DNA of 64,000 bases, from contig NC_049995.1 of NCBI RefSeq assembly GCF_000003815.2, positions 1,807,391 to 1,871,390 of the forward strand, in the 5' to 3' direction. Made by a program: the position numbers and the translations under genes. The notes under the pieces were generated by a model. The model searched no databases. It was not told where the DNA came from and saw only the letters and a list, made by a program, of their open reading frames with translations. Position 1 is the first letter of the stretch; each line of letters opens with the position of its first letter. Origin of the DNA: Branchiostoma floridae (Eukaryota > Chordata > Leptocardii > Amphioxiformes > Branchiostomatidae). This document shows positions 1 to 12,900 of this stretch, in pieces.

Positions 1-1090
1 TTCCTGACCGCTTAGATTTCATACTGAAGGCAACTTTTTTTTTTTGCCAAACTTTTTTTTTTATTCGCTCGCTCGCATCAGTTTTGGAGTTCCCATAGGA
101 TGTCATCCATGTTTTGTTACTAGGTTTTCTGACATTCTACTTAAATTTAAGTGGTGCACCAATTTTTGGTGCACCCAATTTTTTAAGCTGGGTGCACCAG
201 TGCACCTAATCCCCAAAATGAATTTCTAGAAGTTGTGACCAGCTATTTAGCAACAGAAAATTTTAGATATGGTCACTTTTTAAACATACATGTAAACAAT
301 ACAAATGCATCTACTTTTAGCTTTGCTACAACCCTAGTTCACCTTTATCCACGGGGTAACCTATATTCGTTGTTTTCAAAAGCAGGGTATTTAGGGCTAT
401 CATGCATGCCGAAGAAATGTGAGTTCAAGCTGCTATATTTTGGAAAAATTACAGTTTAAAACAACCGTCTGTCGACTTGATATCCCTATTATAATAAAAT
501 GCGCTGTTTTGAAAAACAACAGATAAAATTACCCAACAGATAAAGGTGAACCAATGGCAAAGTGACAATTTTATCCATCACATTCCATTTCTATACCTGA
601 AGCCTACCTAAAACCAGACAATTTTTGTGCCATAGGCTGGGAGTGGGCAGTGTTCCCCCCCTCCCCATGCATGGCAGGATCATAATTATAGGAAAAAAGT
701 AATATGCCAATGTCTAGCCTTCCAAATCGGGTCAATTCATAGTGCTACACCTGCCCCTGTGTGCCATTGACAGGTGGTCAATTAATTCAATTTTGAATCT
801 TATCCAATCAGAGGAGTTATGTAAAAAAGCATGTGTGCTAAGGGAGGAAGAGGCACCAGGGCTCGAAATTCATTTTGGGGATTAGGTGCACTGGTGCACC
901 CAGCTTAAAAAATTGGGTGCACCAAAAATTGGTGCACCACTTAAATTTAAGTAGAATGTCAGAAAACCTAGTAACAAAACATGGATGACATCCTATGGGA
1001 ACTCCAAAACTGATGCGAGCGAGCGAATAAAAAAAAAAGTTTGGCAAAAAAAAAAAGTTGCCTTCAGTATGAAATCTAAGCGGTCAGGAA
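1..1090. mobile_element. Fold-back element with 226-bp perfect inverted arms
   Basis: Bases 1-226 are the reverse complement of 865-1090, including both homopolymer runs (11 and 10 T/A). The 638-bp centre is not inverted. The arms contain short GGTGCACC repeats. The left end is cut by the window edge, so the palindrome may extend further. No ORF of recognisable function was seen. Confidence 0.85.
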
Positions 1091-1202
1091 GGTTGAAAAT
1101 AGGACTAAAACACATAGTATAGTATACCAACAGTTAGGTGTAGGTGCCAGTACATCGTATGGGTGCAAAACGTTTTGTTCTTCTTCATTATTTTGAGTAG
1201 TG

Positions 1203-1300
1203 CCAATTCTAAAGTTTCCACAGACAATGAGGTCCAGGTTCAGGTCCGGGCCTGATCCTCTGGACCTGAACAGGACCCATATCTGGATTTTATGTACTGG
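1203..1300. mobile_element. Fragment of the CAGGTCC-rich hAT-type MITE
   Basis: The internal words 'ggtccaggttcaggtccgg' and 'gatcctctggacctgaac' are shared with the complete MITE at 38072-38504. Neither terminus is recognisable. This is a decayed partial copy. Confidence 0.55.
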
Positions 1301-1309
1301 TACCTACCA

Positions 1310-1640
1310 ACTACCTACCAACAATATATTTTTTTCTTTCTGTCCTTTCACATCTTAGGCCACACCAATTTTATTTCTTGTTTCTCAGATTTTTTGGGTC
1401 GGTCAGTTAAAAAAGAAATTAAAATAAAAACTTTTGCAAAATGTTGGGGTGGGAGAGATCGAGGGGCTTGCTCAAGTTATACAACAGAAATAACAACATT
1501 TCAACATTTAGGGGTCCCTAGCAAAGTTCAAAGTTTGAAGAAAAATTCTAAATTGACCGTCCAAAATAGGCACGTACAGCCACTGGAATTTGAGGCTCAT
1601 AGTAAATTTGAGAAAGGAGAGGCAGTGAAATTTTGTCAAC
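1310..1640. repeat. Dispersed repeat of unknown class
   Basis: The stretch 'ggccacaccaattttatttc' and what follows to about 1480 resembles 23133-23240 closely enough to be the same repeat family. A 156-codon open frame spans 1292-1762, but it is low-complexity and has no recognised domain, so I do not call a gene. Confidence 0.4.
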
Positions 1641-1849
1641 ACGAGGTGTGGCCATCAATTTTTTTTTTTCAAATCAAAAAGAAAAACGGTCTGGAAATCC
1701 GAGAAACAAAAAAAAAATTGGTGTTGCCTTATTCTTTGACTGTAGATTTATTTTGGCATTAGTTATCTGTTTTCTGATACTTTTTTCTTCAGTCTACGGT
1801 ATATATGTGCTAATTTTACAGCCGCTTTGCACAATTTACTGTGTGGTTG

Positions 1850-2095
1850 AAAACTTTTTTTTTTTTTTTAAATGGCCGAAAATTGGTGCGAGCGCGGATG
1901 TCATCCATATAATCAAATCAACATGGCCTAACCCTTAGATGTCAAGAATATGATGTATACTAGTACACTTTGATATATTTCCATACATAAACCCAACAAA
2001 ATCTTTGGGTGCACCCTGTGCACCCACAGAAAATAATTGGGTGCACAGCTCCAATTTTGGGTGCACATGCACCCAGTATTTCGAGCCCTGGGCAC
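1850..2095. mobile_element. Diverged relative of the 1-226 inverted-repeat arm
   Basis: It carries the same order of words as the left arm: a poly-T run, a GGATGTCATCCAT block, clustered GGGTGCAC/GTGCACCC repeats and 'tttcgagccctgg'. Identity is much lower than between the two arms. Confidence 0.55.
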
Positions 2096-2944
2096 AGTTT
2101 GCACTTTGCACTGCCGAGATCTACAGATCCAAGGAAAGGTCTAGAAGCATCTTGCTGAGGAAGTAAAGAAGTATAGCTTCATCATCTGGTTGAGAAGAAA
2201 GGATAAGAACTGGAAATAGACATCCCGGAGTAGAGCGACTGCATCGGAGACAGGTTGGAGACGTCCACCCTGCTGTCCCAAGGTGGAGACACAACATGGG
2301 AAAGTCAGAGGCTGACTAAAGATGGTGATGAAAAGCATGTCATCATCTAGCAGGTGTATGCCTTAGTAACAAAAATAAAATGATATTAATTTGTCATAAA
2401 ACATAAAACTTTTTTACTTTAAATTTTGTGATTTTGGAAGGCTAGATATTTGCTAGATTTAAAGTTCTGCCATGATGAACTGCCATAAGAAAGACCTGTG
2501 TTGTCACTTGCAGATGTAGTTTTTCTTTACTTTGACATGAGAAAGAAATATTAATCTGTCAAACTAGTTGATAATATTCATAATCAGAACAATTTAGTCT
2601 ACAGACTGAAGTATCTTGGTGCAAATATTTAGAATACTGGATGGAAGAAACTGATGTCATTGTCATTTCTGAACTGTCCATGCCTATGACCCTGTAGTTC
2701 TTGAAAGAAACAAGGTAATAAAAATCAATTGATATTATGATGTCAATGGATCATTCTTACATAGTTTAATACCAAAGCTTACCTGTACATGTAGATACAT
2801 GTGATTATTGTACAATGAACTGTCAGGTTCAGCTTTAGTTTTGATATAACCCAAAGAAAGGAACTTACATGTGTACATAAATCAGATTGCCCCTGCAGGG
2901 ACCATATACATGTATGTGAGATGACAATGTATAATTATGTATGA

Positions 2945-3391
2945 TAGGGGTGGGTACCGGTACAGAAAAGGTACAGGTCTGGTTATGGTCCACAGGGTCA
3001 GGTTCAGATCAGGACCTAAGCCTAGACCTGATTGTCTGTGAAAACTTGTGAAATGTCAGTACCGGTATTCAAACAATGGTCCATTTTGATATAATCTGTT
3101 TGGTGGAGTATCTGAATCTCACTGGTGGTTTAAAATCCCATCTTCATGCAAACAAAAACAAAGCTGCTTCTGTCATTTGACTGTAGAAACGACTGTAAAC
3201 TCTACTTTGCTCATTATTTTCTTGGATTGCTAAGCACCAAATGTGTGGACACCTGCCAATATTGTGACTGTGTTCATTTTCTAATTGGTCCTAGATTTGG
3301 TCCACTAATTTTTTTCATGTCCGTTTTTTTCAGACCAGTCGATTAAGACAAACCAATTTTGTACCGGAAAGATGTTCGGTCCCCACCCCTA
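2945..3391. mobile_element. hAT-type MITE copy 1
   Basis: It starts TAGGGGTGGGTACCGGTACAG and ends with ...CCCCACCCCTA. The flanks are ATGTATGA (2937-2944) and GTGTATGA (3392-3399), a 7/8 target-site duplication. An 8-bp duplication with TAGGG-type ends points to hAT. There is no transposase. Confidence 0.75.
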
Positions 3392-3510
3392 GTGTATGAC
3401 AAAGTGCAATGACTCATGGCTGCTGACTAACTGCAATAATGCTTTCTTGGATGGTATCAAAGCCTGCATGTAGATACTTAGTTACATCGCTGAAGGTTAG
3501 ACATTCAGGT

Positions 3511-3602
3511 TAAAGCAGTTACTCAAGCAACTGGATATGAAATTTTGAAATATGAAATGAAGTTTCCAAAATCATATCCAGTTGCTTGAGTAAATGCTTT
3601 TA
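3511..3602. repeat. Short fold-back palindrome
   Basis: Arms of about 28 bp (3513-3540 against 3572-3601) around a 31-bp loop pair with one mismatch. The arm word 'agttactcaagcaactgga' recurs at 8202-8222 as a single arm. It lies just downstream of the stop exon of the gene. Confidence 0.75.
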
Positions 3603-3810
3603 GGCATAAATACATACAGTCAACTGTAGTTCTATACCTATCCATGAGTTCTATATCTTCCCTCTGGAAACCTTCCACCATTCAATGACAAGATTTTCAT
3701 CTTTGCTGTTAACTCACTACAATAATGTGTTCAGCTGCATGGAGCTTCAATCTGCAGTGTCTCATCTTGCTGTGAAGTTCACCACACTTCTATAGTGGTT
3801 TCTTCTCCTA

Positions 3811-3919
3811 TCAGAAGATGTCTGGTAAGTCCTTAGATCTATAGTCCCTTTCCCAGTACCCTCCAGAGTAGGTCCAGTCTGTCTCCCTGGTCCCAGGGTG
3901 GGTACCCTGATGGAACCAT
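3811..3919 (-). CDS. OSBPL1A: OSBPL1A last coding exon v and stop
   Basis: The acceptor is TTTGCTCAG|A. It encodes [20 protein letters not shown] and [15 protein letters not shown], ending with TGA at 3813-3811. The match to the ORP1 C-terminus (RWF...W.Y.G.YW.R.....LPDI) runs to the last residue, so the C-terminus is complete. Confidence 0.98.
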
Positions 3920-6900
3920 CTGAGCAAAGAATGTCCGCAAAGCAAAGGTACAATTAATGGTGAGCCAACATGAATAATGACCAGGTCAGACATGAACAAA
4001 TCCACTTAACTCACACATGCACACTGTAGTTGACTGAAGTGATGCCAGGCAATAGCTTTGAAAGGATGTAGACAAGATATTAACCTTTTAAAAGACTTGA
4101 ACTGCCGGTGAGACACTATATGTACTAAAGATGACCAATAACAGTGACTTTGTTTTTAAATTGATGTTTTTGATTGTGGTCAGATTCCACAATATGCTCC
4201 TATTATTCGTTTATCTTCCTGCAGAAGTTTACAGCTATATAACATGATTGGGACAAAATATCCCTGTATAAGCATGGAATATTACAATATCATGTGGATG
4301 ATACATGATTGTACACATAGTGGCAGGGAGGTTAAAAGCCTAAAGTATGCAGGATAAACAACGTATTTTGCCAGAGGAGGTTGATTTGTGGGCAAAACCG
4401 ACTCAGGTACTGTTATCCCTACCTAGGTGTCCACTGTTGCTTCTGTTTGATGCGGAGTTTCCTGGCTGCTCTCTGCTTCTCTTCCAGTCTATTTTTCTCC
4501 TGGGCTGCTTTATCTGCAGAAGAAAAATTGTTCCCCATTTAGACTCTTTTCTTCATCAATCAATCATACCACACTGCAGAATTGGGCTGAGACCAGGCAG
4601 TCGGTTGGAGGGGTTCCATAATTCTGCCAGGAAGAAACAATTAACTTGCGCTATGCACCTTATACATCCTCTGTTGTTCCGTTATTTCCTGATATTACAC
4701 AAAATAAAAAGCTATCTGAGGATTTTAAAAAAAAGTCATCAGACAACGGACGTATACTGTCAAGAATTTTGATTTTGGCCTGTCACAACCATTATATGAC
4801 GTAAAACTTAAAGACAAAAAGTGTAGAAATAAAAAATGGCAGATCAGAAAAGGAGGGAATTAAAATTTTGCGTTTTTGCCTGTTATTAAAGCCATAAATC
4901 CAGGCTATTATGCAACAGTTCTTGACAATAGGTCACCCGTTGACACAAGTCATAGGTCACCAAAAGAAATTCAATCATTGCTGTTGAATTATGCTAGTCT
5001 TGTGCCATGACAAGCTCGTCTGCCCCGATAAGGACTGAAAACTTTTGACCTTAATTGTTGTCCTCAAATGCGACATTTTCAAAGCCTTTTTAAAAATGTG
5101 TTGAACTGTTCATCACATTTGAACACATTGGTGTCTGAAGTGTGCATACCACGGAAGATCTCCACATTAAACTTATCACTTATTTTATCTGGCAGCATTA
5201 TGATCTAAGTAGCGGTATTATGGTAGTGGATGTCACATGCATGTATGGTGTACGTAAATCTGTTCCACCAGAACTGAAGTGAGGTCTAGGCCTTGACTAC
5301 TACAAGAGTCCCGGGTTAGCTGACAGACCCACCTAAGTCTCCTGATTCCAGCAGCCTGATGTCAGGACGAAACCTACAGTCTGTGGATGGGAGTTGTTCA
5401 TCCATCCCCTCCAACAGTTCATTCAGGGTCATGGCAAAGTTGGTAAAGTGGAAGTACTGTATAACAACAAACACATTATGTGTATGTTACTCAATTGTAA
5501 CTGTTCACACACAGGTACATGTAAGTGGAGGTACTGGGTGAAAACGTTAACAAAGTCACACATTCATTCTTCATTCAGGTAAAGTGTAGCAAAAAAACAT
5601 GGTCACAAAACGGTTGGTACTGGGTAACAACAAATTTGATTTCTACACTTCTATCAGATAACGTGAAGGTCGGTAATAAAACAAAGATTTTCAATGTTCA
5701 CCTACAAAATTCACTTCATACGATACAATGCAAACTATCATGAAAATCTGTCATCTTGAATCCCTTCTTGAGTAATCCTCTTCAGAGGTTTCCAACAACA
5801 GCAGGTTGGTTTTTATATCTAAATTTTTTGTCCTGGATATATGGTCTGGATTTTTTTGGCGGCAGGTAGCTTTTCATATAAAGATGAAGCAGACTGAGTG
5901 CACATCTACAAAATTATTGTATGTTCAGACCCCATATATATATTATATATATAGCAGCTTGGTAGGAAACTACAGAGGATCCAGTTTGTTAAAATGATTC
6001 AAGGAGAATAACTGAACAAAGGAATGGCAGATTTCCATGATATTGAGTGTACAAGTCACTTAGTCAGAAATTTACACAAAATTGTCAAGGAAATGAAAAT
6101 TAGGCAAAATGGACTTGATTTGTATAATAATATTATTGATGAGGAAATTCTATAATTCAAGCTTGAAGTTCATAATTATAGGACTTAAATGCGGGTAACA
6201 TATCATGTTTAGTATGTCAGGTAGAAGTTCAAAATTTGTAGCAAATTATGTAAATATGGACCTAATTTTTATAACTAATGCAAAATTGCCATAATTCAGC
6301 AAGTGGTAAATGATAGAAATATCATACCTGAGACATGTTTAAGTTGTTTAAAGGTGTACATAATCTTGGCATATGTTTGTAAATGGGGAAGTCATTTGCA
6401 AGGCTCTGAACTCTTTGTTTTTTTGGTGAGGTGTTTTGCATCAAGCACATAATGTATGTAATGTGTTGGAGACAACACCAGAATTGCTGTGGCGTTTTTC
6501 GCAGTATCATGTTATTTTAACAAAGTAATTTGGCAAAGGTAATATTTTATATGAAAGACCAAGTACAAGACAGGCAAGCTCTTGACACTGTCACATACAG
6601 ATTTATTCAAATGAGAAACAGAAAGCAATGGAAAGAAAATCACCTTTGAAGCATGCTGACTTTTGGTTTCAGCCCACCAAAGTAGACAGTTTTCATTAGT
6701 CTGTGCCTGTGTTGTTTGAACATATAGTGTCAAGTTTACGGTAACGGCAACACGTCTGAGGTACATGTTAGCTGATGGTGCACACAATCTGTTTGTACTG
6801 GCTGTTTACTCCCCAACAGGTGCTTTCCTTCATATCAACATGACTGAATACAAAATAGACAAACAAAGAAATACCACAACTGCTGTCAAACTTGAGGCAA

Positions 6901-9900
6901 AGCAAATTCAGCTCATTTCAACTATATTGCCAAGCATTCCACTACATTTGTATGTTCCTACTTTTCTGTATTATCATTACAATGTATATGTACATGTAAA
7001 TGTTGTTTCCTGTGCAATGTACAGATTGAATGACACATAATGTACCTTTCAATGTAACACTGTTCTACATGCAATCTCTGCACATGTAATGTACCTGCTT
7101 TGTTTGCTGATGTGCATTTTCTGTCTTCGCTAGAAGGTTATGTTTTCTGTAGCGTTTGTGTGTGTAGAAGACCAGCATAATTCCAGAATCCCTGGATGGA
7201 TTGTGTTGATATTTGGTATGTCGGTAGGTCTTGATGAGACCTTCAAATGAATGATTAGATTTTGGGTTCCTAGCGGCTTGCTGTTGTACTGCAGCAGAGC
7301 TTCCAGGTTTGATATCTCAAGTTCTGGATATGCTACAGTGACTGTCGTGATTTTTGAGTGGTAGATAGCTCTTGGGGCAGAGAGTTAGTGATGTATGCTT
7401 GTAGCCCCTAGTTTCAGAAGGTATGAATGGATTTTATGATTTTGTGATGCAGATAGCTTAAGTGATGCTTGGTATAACTTGATGATAGTTATGCAAGTTG
7501 GACTCTAATTTGCATAATTAATGAGGAAATTGTCTAAACCCTCTATGTTTCATTATAGGGCTTTGGCAACATGTGATATTTGCAAACTTAATAGAAAGAA
7601 AAGAATGTTGATAGATAAATATCATGCAAACAAAGACATAATTTGCATCATCAATATACAATCCTACATACATTTGTATATGCATGTACAATTTTATCAT
7701 ATAACTTTGGTGTCCCTGTGCATATGTACCATGTTATTATAGAATTCTCACTGGTGTTTCCTGTGCAAATACTACATGTTATTAATAGAAGTTTGGAGTT
7801 CCTGTGTTTGTACAATGTACCTGTTTTGAGTGGTCAGGGCGAGGTACCACCTGCCACAGTTGGCTGGAGTCAGGATGGTCCAGCATCTCTTTCATGTTCT
7901 CCTCATCAGGACTGTGCTGGTCAGCCTCTTCAGAGGGAGACACTGGGAGTCTCACCTCTTCTTCTCCCACTGCTCCATCTGCACTGTCCTGTACATGATT
8001 AAAAAAAAATAGAACATCAATGCTGTGTAAAAAATCTTTTCAGCTGTCTCTCTCATTCTGCACTCTGAGTTTGAAGAGCTTATACCTCCATGAAATATGA
8101 GTGCTTGGATTGTTTTACTGTACAGTGTCTTAATAGTGTGTTCATGATGAAAAATCTTTGTCAGATGAAGGTTAGACATCCAGGTAATAAGACACGACAA
8201 AAAGCAGTTACTCAAGCAACTGGAAATGATTTTGAAAATGGTCAGACGTTTCAGATAGTATCCACTACCTTTCATCAGTGACAAAAGATCTGGAAGACAC
8301 TGGTTTTTATACCTTAAGTATGAATGCAAAATAGCTGAAGAAAATTTTGGATTATCCAATACAAAACAAGGTAAAGACAAAGTCAAGCTGAAGACAATTT
8401 TGGATTCCAATTGCAATAGGAAACAAAGGTACAACAAAGCTAAGATAAAGTTGATGCAAATGAGTCCATTAGCTCCAGTTGTTTTACTTACAGCTATTGC
8501 TAATGTTTTTTCTTGTGGGTGGAGGCGCTATGTCCCAAGTACAAGAAAAATCCATACGTAGTCCCCTTTCCTGTTGAGGGTGGGATTGTACATTCTCTCA
8601 TATATAGCCTCTCTAACTCCCCGTTCAAAGTTATGTTATAAGTGGATAAGTGGTGGAAAATGGCAGAGGATTAGCCATTACCGCTGGGTTTACAATGGTC
8701 TTTGTACCTTTCTTTTAGTGGCTCTTGCCAATGTATGTGTTGATGCAGTTGGATTATTCTCAATTGAGTGTGTAGATTACATTATGCTAACTTGAAATCT
8801 CACTCAACCCTCTGGCACAAACTAGTACATCCAAAAGGCCAACCACAGAAAGGTATCAAGGCAAAATTGAATGTAATCTACAGACTGGAAGGTTATTGTA
8901 TAGCATTTCCATGTACCTGAGGTGGATTGCTGGAAGTACCATTCCTTCTGAATAGCTTGGTTGGAGATGGCGAAGTTTCCTTTTTACCCTTCTTCTTCTC
9001 CTTTGCTTTCCTCTTCATATCCTCAAACAGCTCCACATCCACACTGTACATGTTCTCTGTCCACCTGCCATACAGACCTCTTCTCTTGTTCTTTCTAACA
9101 AAATAGGAAAAAAAAATAACATCAGTATTGAAATGTCATAGTGCATCTTATGTATTGTTACAGTAGTGTATTTGTTGTGTACATGTACTGAGTAGGTTCC
9201 CTGTTGGTCATGTGTTGAGATGTTGATGTACTTCATGTATTGAACCACAGGGAAAATTATCATGTAATTGTTAATCTGAATGAATTCAAAGTCATTCCTT
9301 TAATTTTTTAATGCTTCATTATATTTTCAATCAACCGTAACAGAGGAACGTTTTGTATCATGGTAATTAAAACATCCACTCGCTCGCTCGCTCACTCACT
9401 CACTCACTCACTCACTCACTCACTCACTCACTCACTCACTCACTCACTCACTCACTCACTCACTCACTCACTCACTCACATAATCACTATCCGGTTGATT
9501 GTTGTAACATACAGCATACTTACTCTTTGTCATAAACATAGCCATCTATTTTGTGCAGTTCCTTGCCAAACCATCCACTGGGGCGGAAGTTCAGAATGAC
9601 TCTTTCAGCAGTGTTGTGATTCTTCACCTCCATTTCTCCATACTGTTCTATCCACAGCTTGCCCACGATGATGTTGTGAACACAACTGTTGACATTCTGC
9701 CAGGTGTAGACCTCACCGTGGCTGTTATGAGCACACAATGGAATATTTATTCCCCTACATTTACATTTAACATTATCCTTTTAGACCTTTCCTTGGCCTG
9801 TACAGTGCGCCTTGGTGTCATTTCTGCTAAATAGCTTTCAAATATCCACTTTATTTTGGGGCCTAAATTTCCCAACAAGGCATACATCCACAAAATGAGT

Positions 9901-12900
9901 ACATCTTGTGAGCAACATTGAGACAATATGTCTTTGTCTGTTAGGCATATGATTTGATTTTAAGACTTATACAAATCCTTAAATATTAAAAGGAGAATTG
10001 GGACTGCTGGGAGAGTTATAAGTATGCCTTAAACTCATGACACAATTTTGTCAGTACCCTTCCCTTGCCAGCCCTTACCTTGGTAACTCTACTGTGATCA
10101 TTCCTTTGGGTTGGATCTCGACACTTTTTCCCCAGAACTTGAGTTTGGGATGAACAGAGCCATGGAACAGCCATTGTTTGCCCTCTGCATAGAAGGCACT
10201 GATGGGAGGGTGGTGGCTGACCTGTTCTGCAACTATTCTGAATCCTAGGTCTGGTCTGGGAAGAAGAGGCAAGACTATTAGTCATGTCGCACCAGTACGA
10301 AAATTGGAAGCAGAAGCAAAAGTCTAATAATCAATAACATTGAATAGCAATTATTTTGATACAGTAATATGAAAGAAAAAGTATAATCTTGCTGACTTAA
10401 AGGCCTACGTTGAGAAGCTGGTTCTTGGGGAGGGAGGACAAATCACACCTGGTCCATGAGTTACTCAGTTTTTGAGTCATTTCTAATAAGAGTGTTGCCG
10501 GGCTTGTCTGGTTACTTGATAAACAGTTAGCAGGCTTTAAGTCATTGTTAATACATGTATCTAGCTTTATATGCATAAGGATGTAGATAAAATCACAAGT
10601 TTGAATTTGCCTCAAATTATGTCACTTAGAAAAGGCACTTTGACTTAAGCCAATAGATTCACATAAAAATTTTGAAAATTCCCTATCAAAATGCATACTA
10701 GTATGAAGATAAAGGCTTTGATCAAAGTGATCTCATCTGGTACAGATTCCGATTGACAGAGATCTCGATCGGAGTCCCTGTCAACAGATTCTCTGATCGG
10801 GATCTCTACCGCCAGAATCAGTGATTCTGCCACTTTCATAGAGATCCGAATCTGGGTTTCTGTCAACAGAGACTGCGATCGGGATCTCTGCCAGCAGAGT
10901 CGGCGATTCTACCAGATTGGAGTCTCTACCTGTATATTATACAGTCACGTAGAACTAAATTCAAAGAAAAGTGTATGATATCAAATAACTGGTACCTGTC
11001 AAGTTCATATGTTTCTCCCAGCAGGGGATTGAATGGTTTACTTAGTCTGTGTTCATTGGAGGAACATGCAGACACTGCAAAAGCTGTCACATACTGAAGA
11101 AGAGACAAAAATTAGACGTTCACAAAAGATAAACCTGTTTGCACATGTATGCACAACACTATTAAATGCACATAAAGTAACGCACACAGGCACATGCACT
11201 GTGACAAATGGGGATATACAATGTCATGTACTTTAATGTCAGGCACATGCACACAACAGGGAAACGCACACGCACCCATGCAGGCATATCTAAAGGCATG
11301 CTCTTGTGACAGGCCAAGACATACACATACAGTCACATGCACACATACATTGTACGCACATGACAAAAATAACATACTGTAAAGTGCATTTAAGTTCATG
11401 GGGATTCAATTTACTGGTAGGAAGAAAATGGAGTGTTTGTTGTGGCTTTGAAATTAATAGTGCTAACGTTACAAAAAAAAAAACTTGCAAAAATATCATC
11501 AATAATTTCCAAACTTGTTGTGCAGGATTTAGCCTTGCATTGTGAAACAGTGGATTTCAACAGACACAGTATACAGACAACACTGGGTCAATCTAAATAA
11601 ACTTCAGGACCTGAACTTTTCAAGTAAATAACATGAGTTGGCCAAGCTGTCCATGGCTTTAAGAAAGGCAGTTCCCAGATTGAACAAGTTGTATCTTATT
11701 TCAAATGTAAGGTAACATTACTGTATAGTCAGTTCATTACAATGTGTCCACATACCTGCAATCTGACCAGAGAGTCCTCACTGGCACTGGCCTTATCCAA
11801 CAGGTAGGAGTAGTCCATGTACTCACATAACCTCTGCAGGAAGCTCAGGGGCTCATTGAACACCACAGGCATGGTAATCTTGGACAGCTCCTGTGGATGT
11901 AGAAGAACATGTAGGAACTGTACGTGTAATAAACTGTCTAGCTTCAGCAACACTACCAAAGTGTCATCTTGGCAAAATTGTTATAATGATGGCTTTAGAA
12001 CTAAATAGGAGCTTAGGACCAACACCAAATTCAAAAAGGTTAAGAAAAAGAAGAAAGAAACTTTAAGACAAAAAAGGACAAGCAGCAGTAAAAATCACAA
12101 ACTTTTAAGTAATTATGGAGATTCATGTCGATTGATCGTGAATTGGCTTTACCATCTTACTATTTTACTTACTACATTTCTATCAGTATCCAAACCCTCC
12201 TGTTTTTCTGATAGTTTTAACTGAACTTTATTACATGATGTGTACATTAATACACACTCATCTCCATTCAACAGTATGATGATGATGATTCAACAGAATG
12301 ATGATGATGTGTTACTAATCTTAATATTGATTTTTCCAGTGACTTTCTCGGTCAGTTACCTGGGTCTTCAGAGAAGGGAGTACGCACAGAGAACAAGAAG
12401 CAAACAATGGTGTTAGTAGAGCAGACAAACACAAGCATGTTAGGGCTGGGGCACATACAGCACATATCAACACACCCGTGCACACTGACATGATTTGGCA
12501 AAAATTTGACGTTGTTGAGTGCCACCAGTTATTATACCTCATATACTTATCACTTATTGCAAGGTCCCTATTGGTTGACTTAATTTCACAGTATTATAAA
12601 AGGCAAATATGATTATATTGAAATCAACAGAATGGAATGGCTAGGGGGGCTGTTAGTAAGTTAAACTTAAATATGGTACTGATTTGCTGTTCATCAGTAA
12701 CTGTTATCAATAATAATCTATCTATCTATCTATATCCGTCCGCTTATACCGTCGAGGGTGTCGCGGGGAGGAGGAGAAGGCAGTCCATAGCTAGACGTGT
12801 GGCCTGTTGGAGTGTCAGTCCATGGGTGTTCAGGGTCTCTTTCACTCCGTCGATCCACCGGCGTCGAGGTCGACCTCTGGCCCGCCGTCCTGACACTCTG

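Noticed and set aside
1292-1762. 156-codon open frame on the plus strand
   Set aside because: Low-complexity, no domain, lies in a dispersed repeat that recurs near 23133-23390.
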